A stretch of DNA of 64,000 nucleotides from Xenophilus azovorans DSM 13620 (GCF_000745855.1 NZ_JQKD01000003.1:1-64000), one strand, 5' to 3'; positions 34,251 to 43,190 are shown, counted from the first letter of the stretch. The notes: generated from the letters alone by a model not told the origin. Made by a program: numbers and translations.

Positions 34251-35300
34251 TCAGTTCGCCCGGCGCCGCACGGCGGCGGCGTCGAACTTGTTGAATTCCA
34301 GCACGAACCGGTTCGTCAGCACCTCGTCCGCCGACACGGCCGCGCCGGCGGGGATCGTGCCGCCCTGCTCCAGCACCGTCACGTAGGTGTCGATCACCGC
34401 GGGGTCGAAGGCACCCCACTGCGGATTGCGCGTGAGCGCGTACTGGATGGACGCGTAGTTGGCGTCGAGCACGGCCACCGTGCCCTTGATCCAATCGGCC
34501 TCCTTGTCGGCGGTGGGCCTGCTGGTGGGATCGAAGCGCCAGAACGCTCGGGCACAGGGCTGCGGCGCGGCCGCGCAGGCCACCGAGGACTTCGCCATCG
34601 CACGGCCCATCCCGGCAACGAGCGGCGCACGCTCGCGGATGGTGTCGACGTGCGCCATCATCGCGGACGAGAAGATCGGCCGGAGCTTGTCCGAATGCGG
34701 GATGCGCCGGATGGCGATGCCGGAGAGCGTCATCTTCGCGTCCTCGCTGGCCCACAGGTTCAGGGCATCGACCTTGCCCTCCTGAAGCTGCTTCCACGCG
34801 GCGGGGCCGCTGCCCACCGGCACCAGGGCCACGTCGGCCGGCACCGACAGGCCGTGCTCCTTGAGCTGTGCGCGGGTCATCATGATGTTGCCGGCGGCCA
34901 TGCTCACCACGCCGAGCTTGCGGCCCTTGAAGTCCGCCACCCCCCGGATCGGGCTGTCGGCAAGCACCGCGTAGTCGTAGACCGTCGATGCCAGGTAGTT
35001 GTAGACGAAGCGTACCGGCACCGGCGTCTTCTTGGCGGCGTTGGCGATCAGCAGCGACGATTCGCCCAGGCCGAACAGCACCGACTTGTTCGCCAGCTGC
35101 GGCACGACCACCGCCGTCCCGCCGGTGAATCCGGCCAGTTGCAGGTCGATGCCCTCCTCGGCGAAGAACCCGAGCTCCTTGCCGTACAGGAGATCCGAGT
35201 ACTGGGAGCCGACCGTGGTCGGAATGGCGAGGACGACCTTTTCCAGCGCCGCCGCGTTCAGCACGTTCAGTGCGAACATCACGGCAAGAAACCGTTTCAT
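34251..35300 (-). CDS. ABC transporter substrate-binding protein, NMT1/SsuA-like
   Basis: A 349-aa periplasmic binding protein of the NMT1/THI5-SsuA fold with a short signal peptide ending near LNAAAL. Motifs: GLGESSLLIANAA, DFKGRKLGVVSMAAGNIMMTRAQLKEHGL, and LQEGKVDALNLWASEDA, typical of NitT/TauT receptors. It is the first gene of a seven-gene operon (receptor, ATPase, two permeases, kinase, ACAD, kinase). AGGAGACA precedes the ATG, a TAGACT -10 lies just upstream, and dyad site 2 lies 20 nt further. The ligand is unknown; the operon suggests a hydroxy acid. Confidence 0.9.
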   Translation of the reverse strand: MKRFLAVMFALNVLNAAALEKVVLAIPTTVGSQYSDLLYGKELGFFAEEGIDLQLAGFTGGTAVVVPQLANKSVLFGLGESSLLIANAAKKTPVPVRFVYNYLASTVYDYAVLADSPIRGVADFKGRKLGVVSMAAGNIMMTRAQLKEHGLSVPADVALVPVGSGPAAWKQLQEGKVDALNLWASEDAKMTLSGIAIRRIPHSDKLRPIFSSAMMAHVDTIRERAPLVAGMGRAMAKSSVACAAAPQPCARAFWRFDPTSRPTADKEADWIKGTVAVLDANYASIQYALTRNPQWGAFDPAVIDTYVTVLEQGGTIPAGAAVSADEVLTNRFVLEFNKFDAAAVRRRAN

Positions 35301-35321
35301 GGCTTGTCTCCTGTGAGAACC

Positions 35322-35367
35322 AGTCTAGGAAGGGTGCAGCGGCACGACACCGTCGAAAGCGACGATT
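35322..35367 (-). promoter_or_regulatory. 20-bp dyad (site 2) plus TAGACT promoter of the NitT/TauT-kinase operon
   Basis: The dyad at 35348-35367 has core CGTCG-AAAG-CGACG (15 of 20 matches to the 52541 dyad). On the minus strand TAGACT occupies 35327-35322, exactly 20 nt downstream, so the dyad is centred near -42.5. The ATG at 35300 follows 21 nt after the -10 with an AGGAGACA ribosome-binding site in the short leader. Confidence 0.65.
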
Positions 35368-35385
35368 CGCGCGCCGGCATCGCTC

Positions 35386-36087
35386 TCAGCCGATCATGGC
35401 CGCGGCGACGCGTTGCGGGTCCTGCAGTTCGTGGCCGGCCCCCTGGTCCACGATCTCGCCGGACTGCAGCACCACGAACCGGTCGGCCAGTTGCGCCGCG
35501 AAGCGATGGTTCTGCTCGGCGAGCACCAGCGACAGGCCCATGTGCCGCAGTTCGCGGATCGTCTCGATCAGCTCGCCCAGGATCACCGGTGCCAGGCCCT
35601 GGGTCGGTTCGTCGAGCAGCAGCACGCTGGGGCGCCGCGCCAGGGCTACCGCGATCGCCAGCATCTGCTGCTCGCCGCCGCTCAGCATCCCGGCGGGCTG
35701 GTGCGGCCGGTGTCGCAGGATCGGGAACATGCCGAGCAGCCGCTCCCTCATCCCGGCGCGCTCGGCCTTCGGCAGCAGCCGGAGCCCGAGGCGCAGGTTC
35801 TCGTCCACCGTGAGCGGCATGAAGAGGTTGCGCCGCCCCTCGGGCACCAGCGCGATGCCTCGGAAGGCACGCCGGTCCGCGGCGCACCGATCCAGGGCCT
35901 CGCCGTCCAGCAGCACGCTGCCGCTGGCGGACACGACGCCCGCAATGGCGCCCAGCAGGCTGCTCTTGCCCGCGCCGTTCGGCCCGAGAACCACGAGGAA
36001 CTCGCCGCTGTCCGCGCCGAGGCCGATGTCGTGGCACACCTGAAGCCGGCCATAGCGCGCGCACAGCCGCGCCACCTGAAACGTCAT
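35386..36087 (-). CDS. livF: Branched-chain amino acid-type ABC transporter ATPase LivF
   Basis: A 233-aa ATPase of the LivF type: Walker A GPNGAGKSS near residue 35, GIALVPEGRRNLFMPLTVDENL (LivF hallmark), signature LSGGEQQMLAIAVAL, Walker B LLLDEPTQGLAP. LIV-family importers in Burkholderiales transport amino acids, amides, urea or aromatic acids. Its ATG overlaps the livG stop (ATGA). Last gene of the six-gene LIV operon. Confidence 0.93.
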   Translation of the reverse strand: MTFQVARLCARYGRLQVCHDIGLGADSGEFLVVLGPNGAGKSSLLGAIAGVVSASGSVLLDGEALDRCAADRRAFRGIALVPEGRRNLFMPLTVDENLRLGLRLLPKAERAGMRERLLGMFPILRHRPHQPAGMLSGGEQQMLAIAVALARRPSVLLLDEPTQGLAPVILGELIETIRELRHMGLSLVLAEQNHRFAAQLADRFVVLQSGEIVDQGAGHELQDPQRVAAAMIG

Positions 36088-36893
36088 GCGGCCTCCCTGA
36101 CCGGCCTGACCGCGGCCTCGTCTTCCGATGCCTCGGCGCGGCCGAGGTAGCTCTCGACGACGCGGGCATCGCCGGCCACCGCATCCGGCGTGCCAGTGCT
36201 GAGCACGCGGCCGGTCTCGAGCACGGTCACCTCGTCGCACAGTGCGCGTATGAGGCCGAAGTTGTGCTCCACCAGCAGCACGCCGATGCCGCGCGCGGCC
36301 AGCGCACGGATCTGCTGGGCCAGCAGCGCCTGCTCCTTGCGCGTCAGCCCGGCGGCCGGTTCGTCGAGCAGTACGTAGCGCGCGCCTGCCGCCAGGCACC
36401 GCGCAACCTCCACCAGCCGCACCTGGCCCATGGACAGCCTGCCGATCTCGCTGCCGGCCAGCGGCAGCAGGCCGAGCTGCTCCATGAGCTGCGCGGCCGC
36501 GTCGCGGAGCCGGCGCTCCTCGCTCCGCGCCGAGGGCAGGCCGAGCATGGCGGCCATGAAGCCGCTGCGCAGGGTGCTGTAGAAGCCCGCCAGCACCGCT
36601 TCGCGCACGCTCGAACGCATGTCCACCCGCGGCGTCTGGAAGGTGCGCGCCACGCCGGCGCGCACCAGGCGATGCGGCGCCCATCCGGTGACGACCTGCC
36701 CGTCCACGGTGATCCGCCCGGCCGTCGGCTGCAGGAAGCCGGTGATGCAGTTGAACAGCGTGCTCTTGCCCGAGCCGTTGCGGCCGATCAGGCCGTGGAT
36801 GCGGCCCGGGCTCACGGCGATCGATGCATCCTGCAGCGCGACCACCCCGCCGAACTGCATGCGCACGCCGGTGGCGCGAAGCTCCCGCGTCAT
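36084..36893 (-). CDS. livG: Branched-chain amino acid-type ABC transporter ATPase LivG
   Basis: A 269-aa ATPase of the LivG type: Walker A GRNGSGKST near residue 38, VARTFQTPRVDMRSSVREAVLAG, Walker B YVLLDEPAAGL, and LLVEHNFGLIRALCDEVTVLE. The signature motif reads LSMGQ instead of LSGGQ, with Met at a normally Gly position; some LivG relatives show similar variation, so activity is still expected. Overlaps both neighbours by 4 nt. Confidence 0.92.
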   Translation of the reverse strand: MTRELRATGVRMQFGGVVALQDASIAVSPGRIHGLIGRNGSGKSTLFNCITGFLQPTAGRITVDGQVVTGWAPHRLVRAGVARTFQTPRVDMRSSVREAVLAGFYSTLRSGFMAAMLGLPSARSEERRLRDAAAQLMEQLGLLPLAGSEIGRLSMGQVRLVEVARCLAAGARYVLLDEPAAGLTRKEQALLAQQIRALAARGIGVLLVEHNFGLIRALCDEVTVLETGRVLSTGTPDAVAGDARVVESYLGRAEASEDEAAVRPVREAA

Positions 36894-37840
36894 GCCGTGC
36901 CCTTGCGTGCGGCGCGCCATGTCCGCGTGGTGCGATCGGCATAGCCGAGCAGCCCGTCGCGGGCCAGGAGCAGGATCAGGACCAGTGCGCCGCCGAAGAA
37001 CAGGCCCTGCACTTCCTGTGCGGGCAGCAGGTGCATCAGCAGGCTGAGCAGCACCGTGCCGATGACCGGGCCGAGCACGTAGCCGACGCCGCCGACCACC
37101 GCCATCAGCAGCACCGAGATCGATGCATGCGTGTCGAGCGAGCTGGGCGACATGTAGGTGATGTAGTGCACGTACAGCCATCCCGCCAGGCCCGCGAGGG
37201 CGGCGGCGAATGCGAATCCGGCGCTCATCAGCGCGGGAACGTCGACGCCGTCGGCGGTCGCGCGGGCGCGGTCGTGCCGCACCGTGTTGAGCGCGCGCCC
37301 GTAGGCCGATCGCATGAGGTTCTCGTACAGGAACACCGCCAGGGCCACGACGAGCCAGACCAGCCCGGCGAACATGCCCGGCGTCGTCACGCCGGGCAGC
37401 GACGGCACGCCGGTCAGGCCGACGTAGCCGCCGGTGACGCTGTCCCAACTGCGGGCGACGATCTCCACCACGGTGCTCAGGGCCAGCGTGGCGAGCGCGG
37501 CGGCCAGGTGGTCCAGCGGCGTCACGAAGCGCGCCAGGACCCAGGCCAGCGCCGTCGGCAGCGCGATGGCCGGCACCAGGGTCAGGTAGGGCGACACGCC
37601 GAAGCGCAGGGCCAGGATGGCGGACAGGTAGCCGCCGACGGCCGCGATCACCGCCTGCGCCATCGACAGGATGCCCGCCTGCCCGTAGCTCAGCCCCACG
37701 GACAGCGCGATCAGCGCCTGGATGCCGATGAGGACGGCGTTGTCCGTGCCCACCGGCCGGCCCTGCACCGCGAGCACGCCGACGGCGGCCGCCACGACGA
37801 TGATGCAGGTGTTGGGACGTTCGCGCAGCACCCGCATCAT
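36890..37840 (-). CDS. livM: Branched-chain amino acid-type ABC transporter permease LivM
   Basis: A 316-aa permease with about nine membrane segments and the LivM motifs LSYGQAGILSMAQAVIAAVGGY near residue 52 and GRALNTVRHDRARATADGVDVPALMSAGFAFAAALAGLAG near 190. It pairs with LivH to form the pore. The start at 37840 has two tandem ATG codons; the first overlaps the livH stop (ATGA). Confidence 0.92.
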   Translation of the reverse strand: MMRVLRERPNTCIIVVAAAVGVLAVQGRPVGTDNAVLIGIQALIALSVGLSYGQAGILSMAQAVIAAVGGYLSAILALRFGVSPYLTLVPAIALPTALAWVLARFVTPLDHLAAALATLALSTVVEIVARSWDSVTGGYVGLTGVPSLPGVTTPGMFAGLVWLVVALAVFLYENLMRSAYGRALNTVRHDRARATADGVDVPALMSAGFAFAAALAGLAGWLYVHYITYMSPSSLDTHASISVLLMAVVGGVGYVLGPVIGTVLLSLLMHLLPAQEVQGLFFGGALVLILLLARDGLLGYADRTTRTWRAARKGTA

Positions 37841-38691
37841 GGCCGGTCTCCACTGAAGCGGCTCTGGAAGAAGAACTGCGCCGACAGCACCGCCAGCACG
37901 AACAGCGAAGGCACCAGCGACGCCACGACGCTGCTGGCGTAGCCGGCGCTCACGGCCTCGACGATCCCCATCGCGGCCCCGCCCGCGAAGCCGCGCAGAG
38001 GGCTTCGGATGCCGAAGATGATCGCCGCGCCGAAGCCGGCGAGGGTCAGCGGCAGCGGAATCGTGTAGTCCAGCCCGGAGCTGCACACGATCAGCAGGCC
38101 CGCCAGGCCGGCGACCGCGCCGCCCGCCAGGAAAGCCCCGCACTGCACGCGCGTCACGGGGATGCCGGCCAGCTCCGCGCCCCGCGGGTTCACGGCCGCC
38201 GCGCGCATCATCCGGCCGAGGTCGGTGCGGTAGAGCACCACGTAGAGCAGGCCCACCATGGCCAGCGCGATGCCGAGGTTGATGAAGCCCTGGGGGCTGA
38301 TCCGGATGCCCCCTACGTCCCAGAAGGTGGCGAAGGACGGCAGCACGAAGGCTTGCGTGCTCCAGCGCCACAGCACCAGGGAGGCGATGCCGACGGCCAG
38401 GCCGAAGCTGGCCAGTGCCACCGTGATCGAATCCTCGTTGCCACGCCGCTTCAGCAGCACGAAGACGAGCGCCATGAGCGCCGCCGCGAGCAGCGCGGCG
38501 CCGATACCGGCGGCGAACCCGGCCACGCCGCCGACCGTGACGGCGACCGCCGCCGCGATGAGGGCGTAGGCGCCGACGGCGAAGTCGATGGTCCCGGTGG
38601 TCAGGAACAGCAGGCTCATCGGCAGCGCGAGCAGGCCGTAGACGGCACCCGACAGCAGGCCGCGGACCCCGTACTCCAGGAGCTGGAACAT
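37837..38691 (-). CDS. livH: Branched-chain amino acid-type ABC transporter permease LivH
   Basis: A 284-aa permease with about eight membrane segments. It shows the LivH start pattern (GVRGLLSGAVYGLLALPMSLLFLTTGTIDFAVGAY) and the conserved loop GRMMRAAAVNPRGAELAGIPVTRV. It starts 10 nt after the second binding-protein gene and overlaps livM by 4 nt. Confidence 0.92.
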   Translation of the reverse strand: MFQLLEYGVRGLLSGAVYGLLALPMSLLFLTTGTIDFAVGAYALIAAAVAVTVGGVAGFAAGIGAALLAAALMALVFVLLKRRGNEDSITVALASFGLAVGIASLVLWRWSTQAFVLPSFATFWDVGGIRISPQGFINLGIALAMVGLLYVVLYRTDLGRMMRAAAVNPRGAELAGIPVTRVQCGAFLAGGAVAGLAGLLIVCSSGLDYTIPLPLTLAGFGAAIIFGIRSPLRGFAGGAAMGIVEAVSAGYASSVVASLVPSLFVLAVLSAQFFFQSRFSGDRP

Positions 38692-38701
38692 CCGGTCCGC
38701 C

Positions 38702-39850
38702 TCACTTTCGCGTGCGGAACTCGCCGTCGCGGATCTCCGTGATCACGAGCGACGATTCGTTCAGCACTTCGTGGTAGTCGCTGGACAGGCAGGTCTTGCC
38801 CCGGGTGTACTGCGCGAACCCGCACAGGGACTCGATGGCGTCGCGCATGGCCGGCCCGGTGGGCTCGCCGGGGATCTTCCCGGCCGCGGCCACGATCGCC
38901 ATGATCGCGTCGGCGCCGATCAACTCCATCCAGCCACCGGGGGTGCGTCCCGCCTTCTTCACCACCTCCGCGAACTTCGCCTCGCTCGGGCTCGGATCGT
39001 GCGCGAGGTTGCCGATGCTGGTGACGCGGATGCCCTCGCCGGCCTTGCCCACCGAGTCCACGAAGGTCTTCTGCACCATCGCCGCGCCGGCGTAGGTCAC
39101 GGCCTTCAGGCCGATCTGCTCCGCCGTCTTCACGTAGGCGGTGGCCAGCGGCGTCGAGGCCACCTGCAGCAGAACCGCATCGGGCCGGGCGTTGCGCAGC
39201 CGCGTGGCCTGCGCGCCGACATCAATGGCGTTGTAGGGCACGCTCACGACCTCCACGATCTCCACGCCCAGGTCCGCGGCGACGCTGCGGGCATAGTCCG
39301 CGCCTGCCTTCCCGTAGGCATCCTCCTGGTGGAAGATGCCCACGCGCTTCAGGCCATGCCGGGCCATGTCGGCCAGGATGCCGTGCACCACCTTGCTGTC
39401 GTCGACGCCCACGCGGAAGATCCAGGGGAAGAAGGAGTGCTTGCGGTCCGTCACGCCGATGGTGGCGGCCGGCGCCAGCAGCGGCACCTTCAGGCGCTCG
39501 GCCACCGGCCCGGCGGCCAGCGCGCCGCCGCCGGTGCCGGGCCCGACGATCGCCACCACCTTGTGGCTCGCGACCAGTTGGGTCACGCCGCGGGCGGCCT
39601 CGGTCGGGTTGGTCTTGTCGTCGTAGTGAAAGAGCTCGATCCTGCGGCCGTTCACGCCGCCGCCGGCGTTGACGTGCTCCGTCGCCAGCACCAGCGCGTC
39701 GCGCTCCGGAATGCCGAAGCTCGCCGCCGGCCCGCTGGTGCTGAGCACCACGCCGATCCGGATCGGCTCCGCCGCCTGCGCCCCGAGGCCGAGCAACACC
39801 CCGGCCGCCCAACCCAGCACCGTTCTCGCGAGATATCTCCTGGCCTTCAT
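38702..39850 (-). CDS. LIV-type ABC transporter substrate-binding protein (second of a tandem pair)
   Basis: A 382-aa periplasmic receptor of the Leu/Ile/Val-binding fold, with a signal peptide ending GAQAAEP and starting RIGVVLSTSGPAASFGIPERDAL. It is a close paralogue of the protein encoded just upstream: long shared blocks include GVNGRRIEL, YDDKTNPTEAARGVTQLV, IGPGTGGGALAAGPVA and RVTSIGNLAHDPSPSEAKF. The ATG at 39850 is chosen since AGGAG lies 8 nt ahead; in-frame ATGs at 39856 and 39880 (the latter overlapping the upstream stop as ATGA) are alternatives. Ligand unknown. Confidence 0.9.
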   Translation of the reverse strand: MKARRYLARTVLGWAAGVLLGLGAQAAEPIRIGVVLSTSGPAASFGIPERDALVLATEHVNAGGGVNGRRIELFHYDDKTNPTEAARGVTQLVASHKVVAIVGPGTGGGALAAGPVAERLKVPLLAPAATIGVTDRKHSFFPWIFRVGVDDSKVVHGILADMARHGLKRVGIFHQEDAYGKAGADYARSVAADLGVEIVEVVSVPYNAIDVGAQATRLRNARPDAVLLQVASTPLATAYVKTAEQIGLKAVTYAGAAMVQKTFVDSVGKAGEGIRVTSIGNLAHDPSPSEAKFAEVVKKAGRTPGGWMELIGADAIMAIVAAAGKIPGEPTGPAMRDAIESLCGFAQYTRGKTCLSSDYHEVLNESSLVITEIRDGEFRTRK

Positions 39851-39876
39851 CCTCATGTCTCCTGGTCGTTGGTCGT

Positions 39877-41028
39877 TCATGGGCGCGAGCGGAATGCACC
39901 GTCGCGGATCTCGGTGATCACCAGCGAACTCTCGCCGAAGCCGTCATGGTTGTCCTTCGAGAAGCAGGCCCGTCCGCGCGTATGGATCTCGAAGTCGCAC
40001 AGCGTCTCGATCGCGTCGCGCATCGCCTCGCCGGTCGGCTCGCCGTCGATCCTGCGGGCGGCGGCCACGGCCGTCATCAGCCCGTTGCTTCCGATCAGCT
40101 CCATCCACCCGCTGGGCGTCTTGCCCGCCTTCTTCAGGATCTCGCCGAACTTCGCCTCGCTCGGCGACGGGTCGTGCGCCAGGTTGCCGATGCTGGTGAC
40201 CCGCATGCCGTCGCCGGCCTTGCCGACCGCGTCGAGGAAGCTCTTCTGCACCAGGCCGGAGCCGCCGTAGGTCGGTACCTTCAGCCCGACCTGGTCCGCG
40301 GCCTTGACGTAGGCCGCGCCCAGCGAGGAGATCGCGACCTGCGTGAAGACCGCATCGACCTTCGCATTGCGCAGGCGCGTGGCCTGCGCGCTCACGTCGG
40401 TGGCGTTGTAGGGCGCGCTGACCGACTCCACCACCTCGAAGCCGAGTTCCGGCGCCAGTTGCGCGGCGTAGTCGGCGCCGGCCTTGCCATAGGCGTCCTC
40501 CTGGTAGAAGACGCCGATGCGCCTGCCGCCGTTCTTCACGATGTCGGCCAGGATGCCGCGCACCGTGACGAGGTCGTTCACGCCCACGCGGAACACCCAG
40601 GGATAGAAGGCGTTCTGGCGGTCGGTCACGGCGATGGTGCCGCCCGGCACCAGCAGCGGGACCCGCAGCCGGGCCGCCACCGGCCCCGCGGCGAGGGCGC
40701 CGCCGCCGGTGCCGGGCCCGATGATCGCGACGACCCGGTGGTTGGACACGAGCTGCGTCACGCCCCGCGCCGCCTCCGTCGGGTTGGTCTTGTCGTCGTA
40801 GTGGATCAGCTCGATCCTGCGGCCGTTGACGCCGCCGTTCGCGTTGATGTGCTCGGCCGCGACCACGATCGCGTCGCGCTCGGGAATGCCGAACACCGCC
40901 GCCGGGCCGCTGGTGCTGAGCAGCACGCCGAGCTTCAGGCTGCCCTGCGCATGCACCGCAAACGACAACGCCGCGCCCGCGGCGAGCGCCGCCATGGCCC
41001 TGAAGGCCCTGCCGAAGTTCCAGTCCAT
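39877..41028 (-). CDS. LIV-type ABC transporter substrate-binding protein (first of a tandem pair)
   Basis: A 383-aa periplasmic receptor with a signal peptide cleaved near AVHAQGS, then KLGVLLSTSGPAAVFGIPERDAI. It opens the six-gene LIV operon behind the dyad pair at 41084-41136. The leader holds AAGGAGACATGAGCG before the ATG, almost the same as the leader of its downstream paralogue, so the duplicated unit included the ribosome-binding site. Differences between the two proteins cluster around surface loops, so ligand specificity may differ. Confidence 0.91.
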   Translation of the reverse strand: MDWNFGRAFRAMAALAAGAALSFAVHAQGSLKLGVLLSTSGPAAVFGIPERDAIVVAAEHINANGGVNGRRIELIHYDDKTNPTEAARGVTQLVSNHRVVAIIGPGTGGGALAAGPVAARLRVPLLVPGGTIAVTDRQNAFYPWVFRVGVNDLVTVRGILADIVKNGGRRIGVFYQEDAYGKAGADYAAQLAPELGFEVVESVSAPYNATDVSAQATRLRNAKVDAVFTQVAISSLGAAYVKAADQVGLKVPTYGGSGLVQKSFLDAVGKAGDGMRVTSIGNLAHDPSPSEAKFGEILKKAGKTPSGWMELIGSNGLMTAVAAARRIDGEPTGEAMRDAIETLCDFEIHTRGRACFSKDNHDGFGESSLVITEIRDGAFRSRP

Positions 41029-41057
41029 CGCTCATGTCTCCTTGTCGTGCCCGGGGG

Positions 41058-41103
41058 ATGATGGGTACGGCATCGGCACCCGGCATCGTCCGTTGCGACG
41101 AAT
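41058..41103 (-). promoter_or_regulatory. 20-bp dyad (site 3) and promoter of the LIV operon
   Basis: The dyad at 41084-41103 has core CGTCC-GTTG-CGACG (15 of 20 matches to the 52541 dyad). CATCAT, read on the minus strand at 41063-41058, lies exactly 20 nt from it and matches the -10 consensus at four positions. The LIV operon ATG is at 41028 with AGGAGACA in the leader. Confidence 0.55.
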
Positions 41104-41116
41104 CGCGCCAGGCGCT

Positions 41117-41163
41117 CTTCGTCGCAATCGACGAAGACCCCCGCCCTGCGCGTGCCACACACT
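41117..41163 (+). promoter_or_regulatory. 20-bp dyad (site 4) upstream of the SMP-30 lactonase gene
   Basis: CTTCGTCG-CAAT-CGACGAAG (41117-41136) is an inverted repeat with perfect 8-bp arms. A weak -10-like CACACT lies 21 nt downstream (41158-41163), ahead of the ATG at 41196. Sites 3 and 4 are 33 bp apart centre to centre, so activators bound there could serve the two divergent promoters. Confidence 0.5.
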
Positions 41164-41195
41164 GCAACACCCGCGGCCCGCGGGATGGAGACGAC

Positions 41196-42125
41196 ATGCA
41201 TATCAAGGAACTGGCGGGCGGCCTGGCCTTCCCCGAGGGGCCGGTGGCCATGGACGACGGCTCGGTGCTGTTCGTCGAGGTGGCCGGCGACAGCCTCAGG
41301 CGCTGGACGCCCGATGGGCGCGTGAGCACCGTGGCCGTGCTCGGCGACGGACCCAACGGCGCGGCGATGGGCCCCGACGGGGCGTGCTACGTGGCCAACA
41401 ACGGCGGCTTCGGCTGGAAGGAGGAGAAGGGCGGACGCCGCCCGCACGGCGTCGGCAGCCGCTACCAGGGCGGCTGCATCCAGCGCGTGAACCTGCACAC
41501 CGGGCGCGCGGAGGTCCTCTACGACCAGTGCGACGGCCACAGGCTGCTCGGCCCGAACGACCTCGTGTTCGACGATCAGGGCGGCTTCTGGTTCACCGAC
41601 CTGGGCAAGACCGTCGAGTCGGACCGGCGCCGGGACCTCGGCAGCGTCTACTACGCCAAGGCCGACGGCAGCTTCATCCAGGAAGTCATCTTTCCCATCT
41701 TCACGCCCAACGGCATCGGGCTTGCGCCCGACAACAAGACGCTCTATGTCGCGGACACCGAGTCGGCGCGGCTGTGGGCCTGGGACATCCTGGCGCCCGG
41801 CGTGGTGCGCAAGGAGCCCTTTCCGTCCGCCACCGGCGGACGGCTGCTGGCCGCCTGCGGCGACCACAGGCTTCAGCGCTTCGACTCGCTCGCGGTCGAC
41901 AGCGAAGGCAACGTGAACGTGGGCACGCTGGTCCATGGCGGGGTCACCGTGGTGCCGCCCGAGGGCGGGCGCGCGACGCACGTCCCGATCGACGACCTCT
42001 ACGTCACCAACCTGTGTTTCGGAGGCAAGGACTCGCGCACCGCGTTCCTGACCCTGTCGTGGTCGGGCAAGCTGGTGGCCGCACCGTGGCCGACGCGGGG
42101 CCTGCGCCTGAACCACGCGTGCTGA
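41196..42125 (+). CDS. SMP-30/gluconolactonase family lactone hydrolase
   Basis: A 309-aa six-bladed beta-propeller of the SMP-30/gluconolactonase/LRE family, which binds a divalent metal and opens sugar or aliphatic lactones. Metal-site motifs: FPEGPVAMDDGSVLFVE (Glu in blade 1), GPNDLVFDDQGGFWFTD (Asn and Asp), FTPNGIGLAPDNKTLYVADT (Asn) and FDSLAVDSEGNVNVGTL (Asp). No signal peptide, so cytoplasmic. GGAG lies 5 nt before the ATG. It is divergent from the LIV operon and shares its dyad region, and ends 27 nt before a kinase gene; a lactone opening to a hydroxy acid would feed that kinase. Confidence 0.87.
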   Translation: MHIKELAGGLAFPEGPVAMDDGSVLFVEVAGDSLRRWTPDGRVSTVAVLGDGPNGAAMGPDGACYVANNGGFGWKEEKGGRRPHGVGSRYQGGCIQRVNLHTGRAEVLYDQCDGHRLLGPNDLVFDDQGGFWFTDLGKTVESDRRRDLGSVYYAKADGSFIQEVIFPIFTPNGIGLAPDNKTLYVADTESARLWAWDILAPGVVRKEPFPSATGGRLLAACGDHRLQRFDSLAVDSEGNVNVGTLVHGGVTVVPPEGGRATHVPIDDLYVTNLCFGGKDSRTAFLTLSWSGKLVAAPWPTRGLRLNHAC

Positions 42126-42152
42126 CCGCGGCGAAGCCGGGGCGAGCCCGGA

Positions 42153-43190
42153 TCAGCCGCCCCGGCTCGCCAGCGCCCAGCCGAGCCGCGCCCGGCGGGC
42201 GACGTACTTCTTCTTCTCGATGGAATCGGCCGGCGCATGGCCCGCCAGGGCGCGCCGGTAGTTGATCTGCGAGATGACCGCGATCTTGAAGATGGAAAAG
42301 GCCACGTAGAAGGTCCAGTGCGGGATCTCGGCGAGTCCGGCACGCCGCCGGTAGCTCTCCACATAGTCGGCCTCCGCCGGGATGCCGAGCGCGCCCGGGT
42401 CCGCATCCTGGAAGCCGATGGGCAGCTCCCGCAGGTGCCAGCACAGGCAGTTGTAGGCGAGGTCGCAGAGCGGATCGCCGAGCGTGCTCATCTCCCAGTC
42501 GAGCACGGCGGCCACCTCCGGCCGATCGGGGGCCAGGATCAGGTTGCCCAGCCGGTAGTCGCCATGCACCAGGGCCGCGCGCGCCTGGCGCGGCGCGTGG
42601 TCGTGCAGCCAGGCGCCCAGGCGCTCCATCTCCGGGATGTCCTCGGTGCGCGCGTCGCGGTACTGGGCGAGCCAGCGCTCGAGCTGCCGCGCCACGTAGC
42701 GCTCCGGGCGGCCGTAGTCGTCCAGGCCGATCACGCGGACATCGACCGCATGCAGCCGCGCCAGCACGGCGTTCATCTCGTCCCACGCGGCGCGGCGCTG
42801 CGCGGGGCTGCAGCCCGGCATCGCCGGGTCCGCGTGCACGCGGCCCGGGACGCGGTCCATGACGTAGAAGGACTGTCCCAGCACGGCGCTGTCCTCGCAC
42901 AGCAGGTGCACGCGCGGCACCGGCACCCCGCTGCCCTGCAGCGCCTGCATCACACGGAACTCCCGCTCCACCCGGTGCGCCGAGTTCGACAGCGCACCCT
43001 CCGGACGCTTGCGCAGCACGTACTCGCGCCCGCCGGCGCCGAGCGCGTAGGTGGGATTGGAGGAGCCGCCCGGAAACCGGTGCACGTGCAGGCCGGCTTC
43101 GCAGCCGGGCAGGCGGCCGGCGAGCCAGCGCTGCAGCGCGGCGACGTCCAGCCGGCCGGCGGGCGGCGCCTCGGCCGCGGCGCCGGTCAT
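42153..43190 (-). CDS. Acyl-CoA kinase-like phosphotransferase (ACAD10/11-APH domain, LvaA-like)
   Basis: A 345-aa APH-fold protein: FPGGSSNPTYAL, YVLRKRPEGALSNSAHRVEREFRVM, VHGDYRLGNLILAPDRPEVAAVLDWEMSTLGDPLCDLAYN. Catalytic and metal Asp residues are intact. It is the third such kinase in the window and is closest to the one at 30814-31875. The ATG at 43190 is preferred to an in-frame TTG at 43238 that would overlap the ACAD gene. It follows the ACAD11-like gene by 31 nt; kinase plus ACAD11 is exactly the two-domain content of mammalian ACAD11. Confidence 0.86.
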   Translation of the reverse strand: MTGAAAEAPPAGRLDVAALQRWLAGRLPGCEAGLHVHRFPGGSSNPTYALGAGGREYVLRKRPEGALSNSAHRVEREFRVMQALQGSGVPVPRVHLLCEDSAVLGQSFYVMDRVPGRVHADPAMPGCSPAQRRAAWDEMNAVLARLHAVDVRVIGLDDYGRPERYVARQLERWLAQYRDARTEDIPEMERLGAWLHDHAPRQARAALVHGDYRLGNLILAPDRPEVAAVLDWEMSTLGDPLCDLAYNCLCWHLRELPIGFQDADPGALGIPAEADYVESYRRRAGLAEIPHWTFYVAFSIFKIAVISQINYRRALAGHAPADSIEKKKYVARRARLGWALASRGG

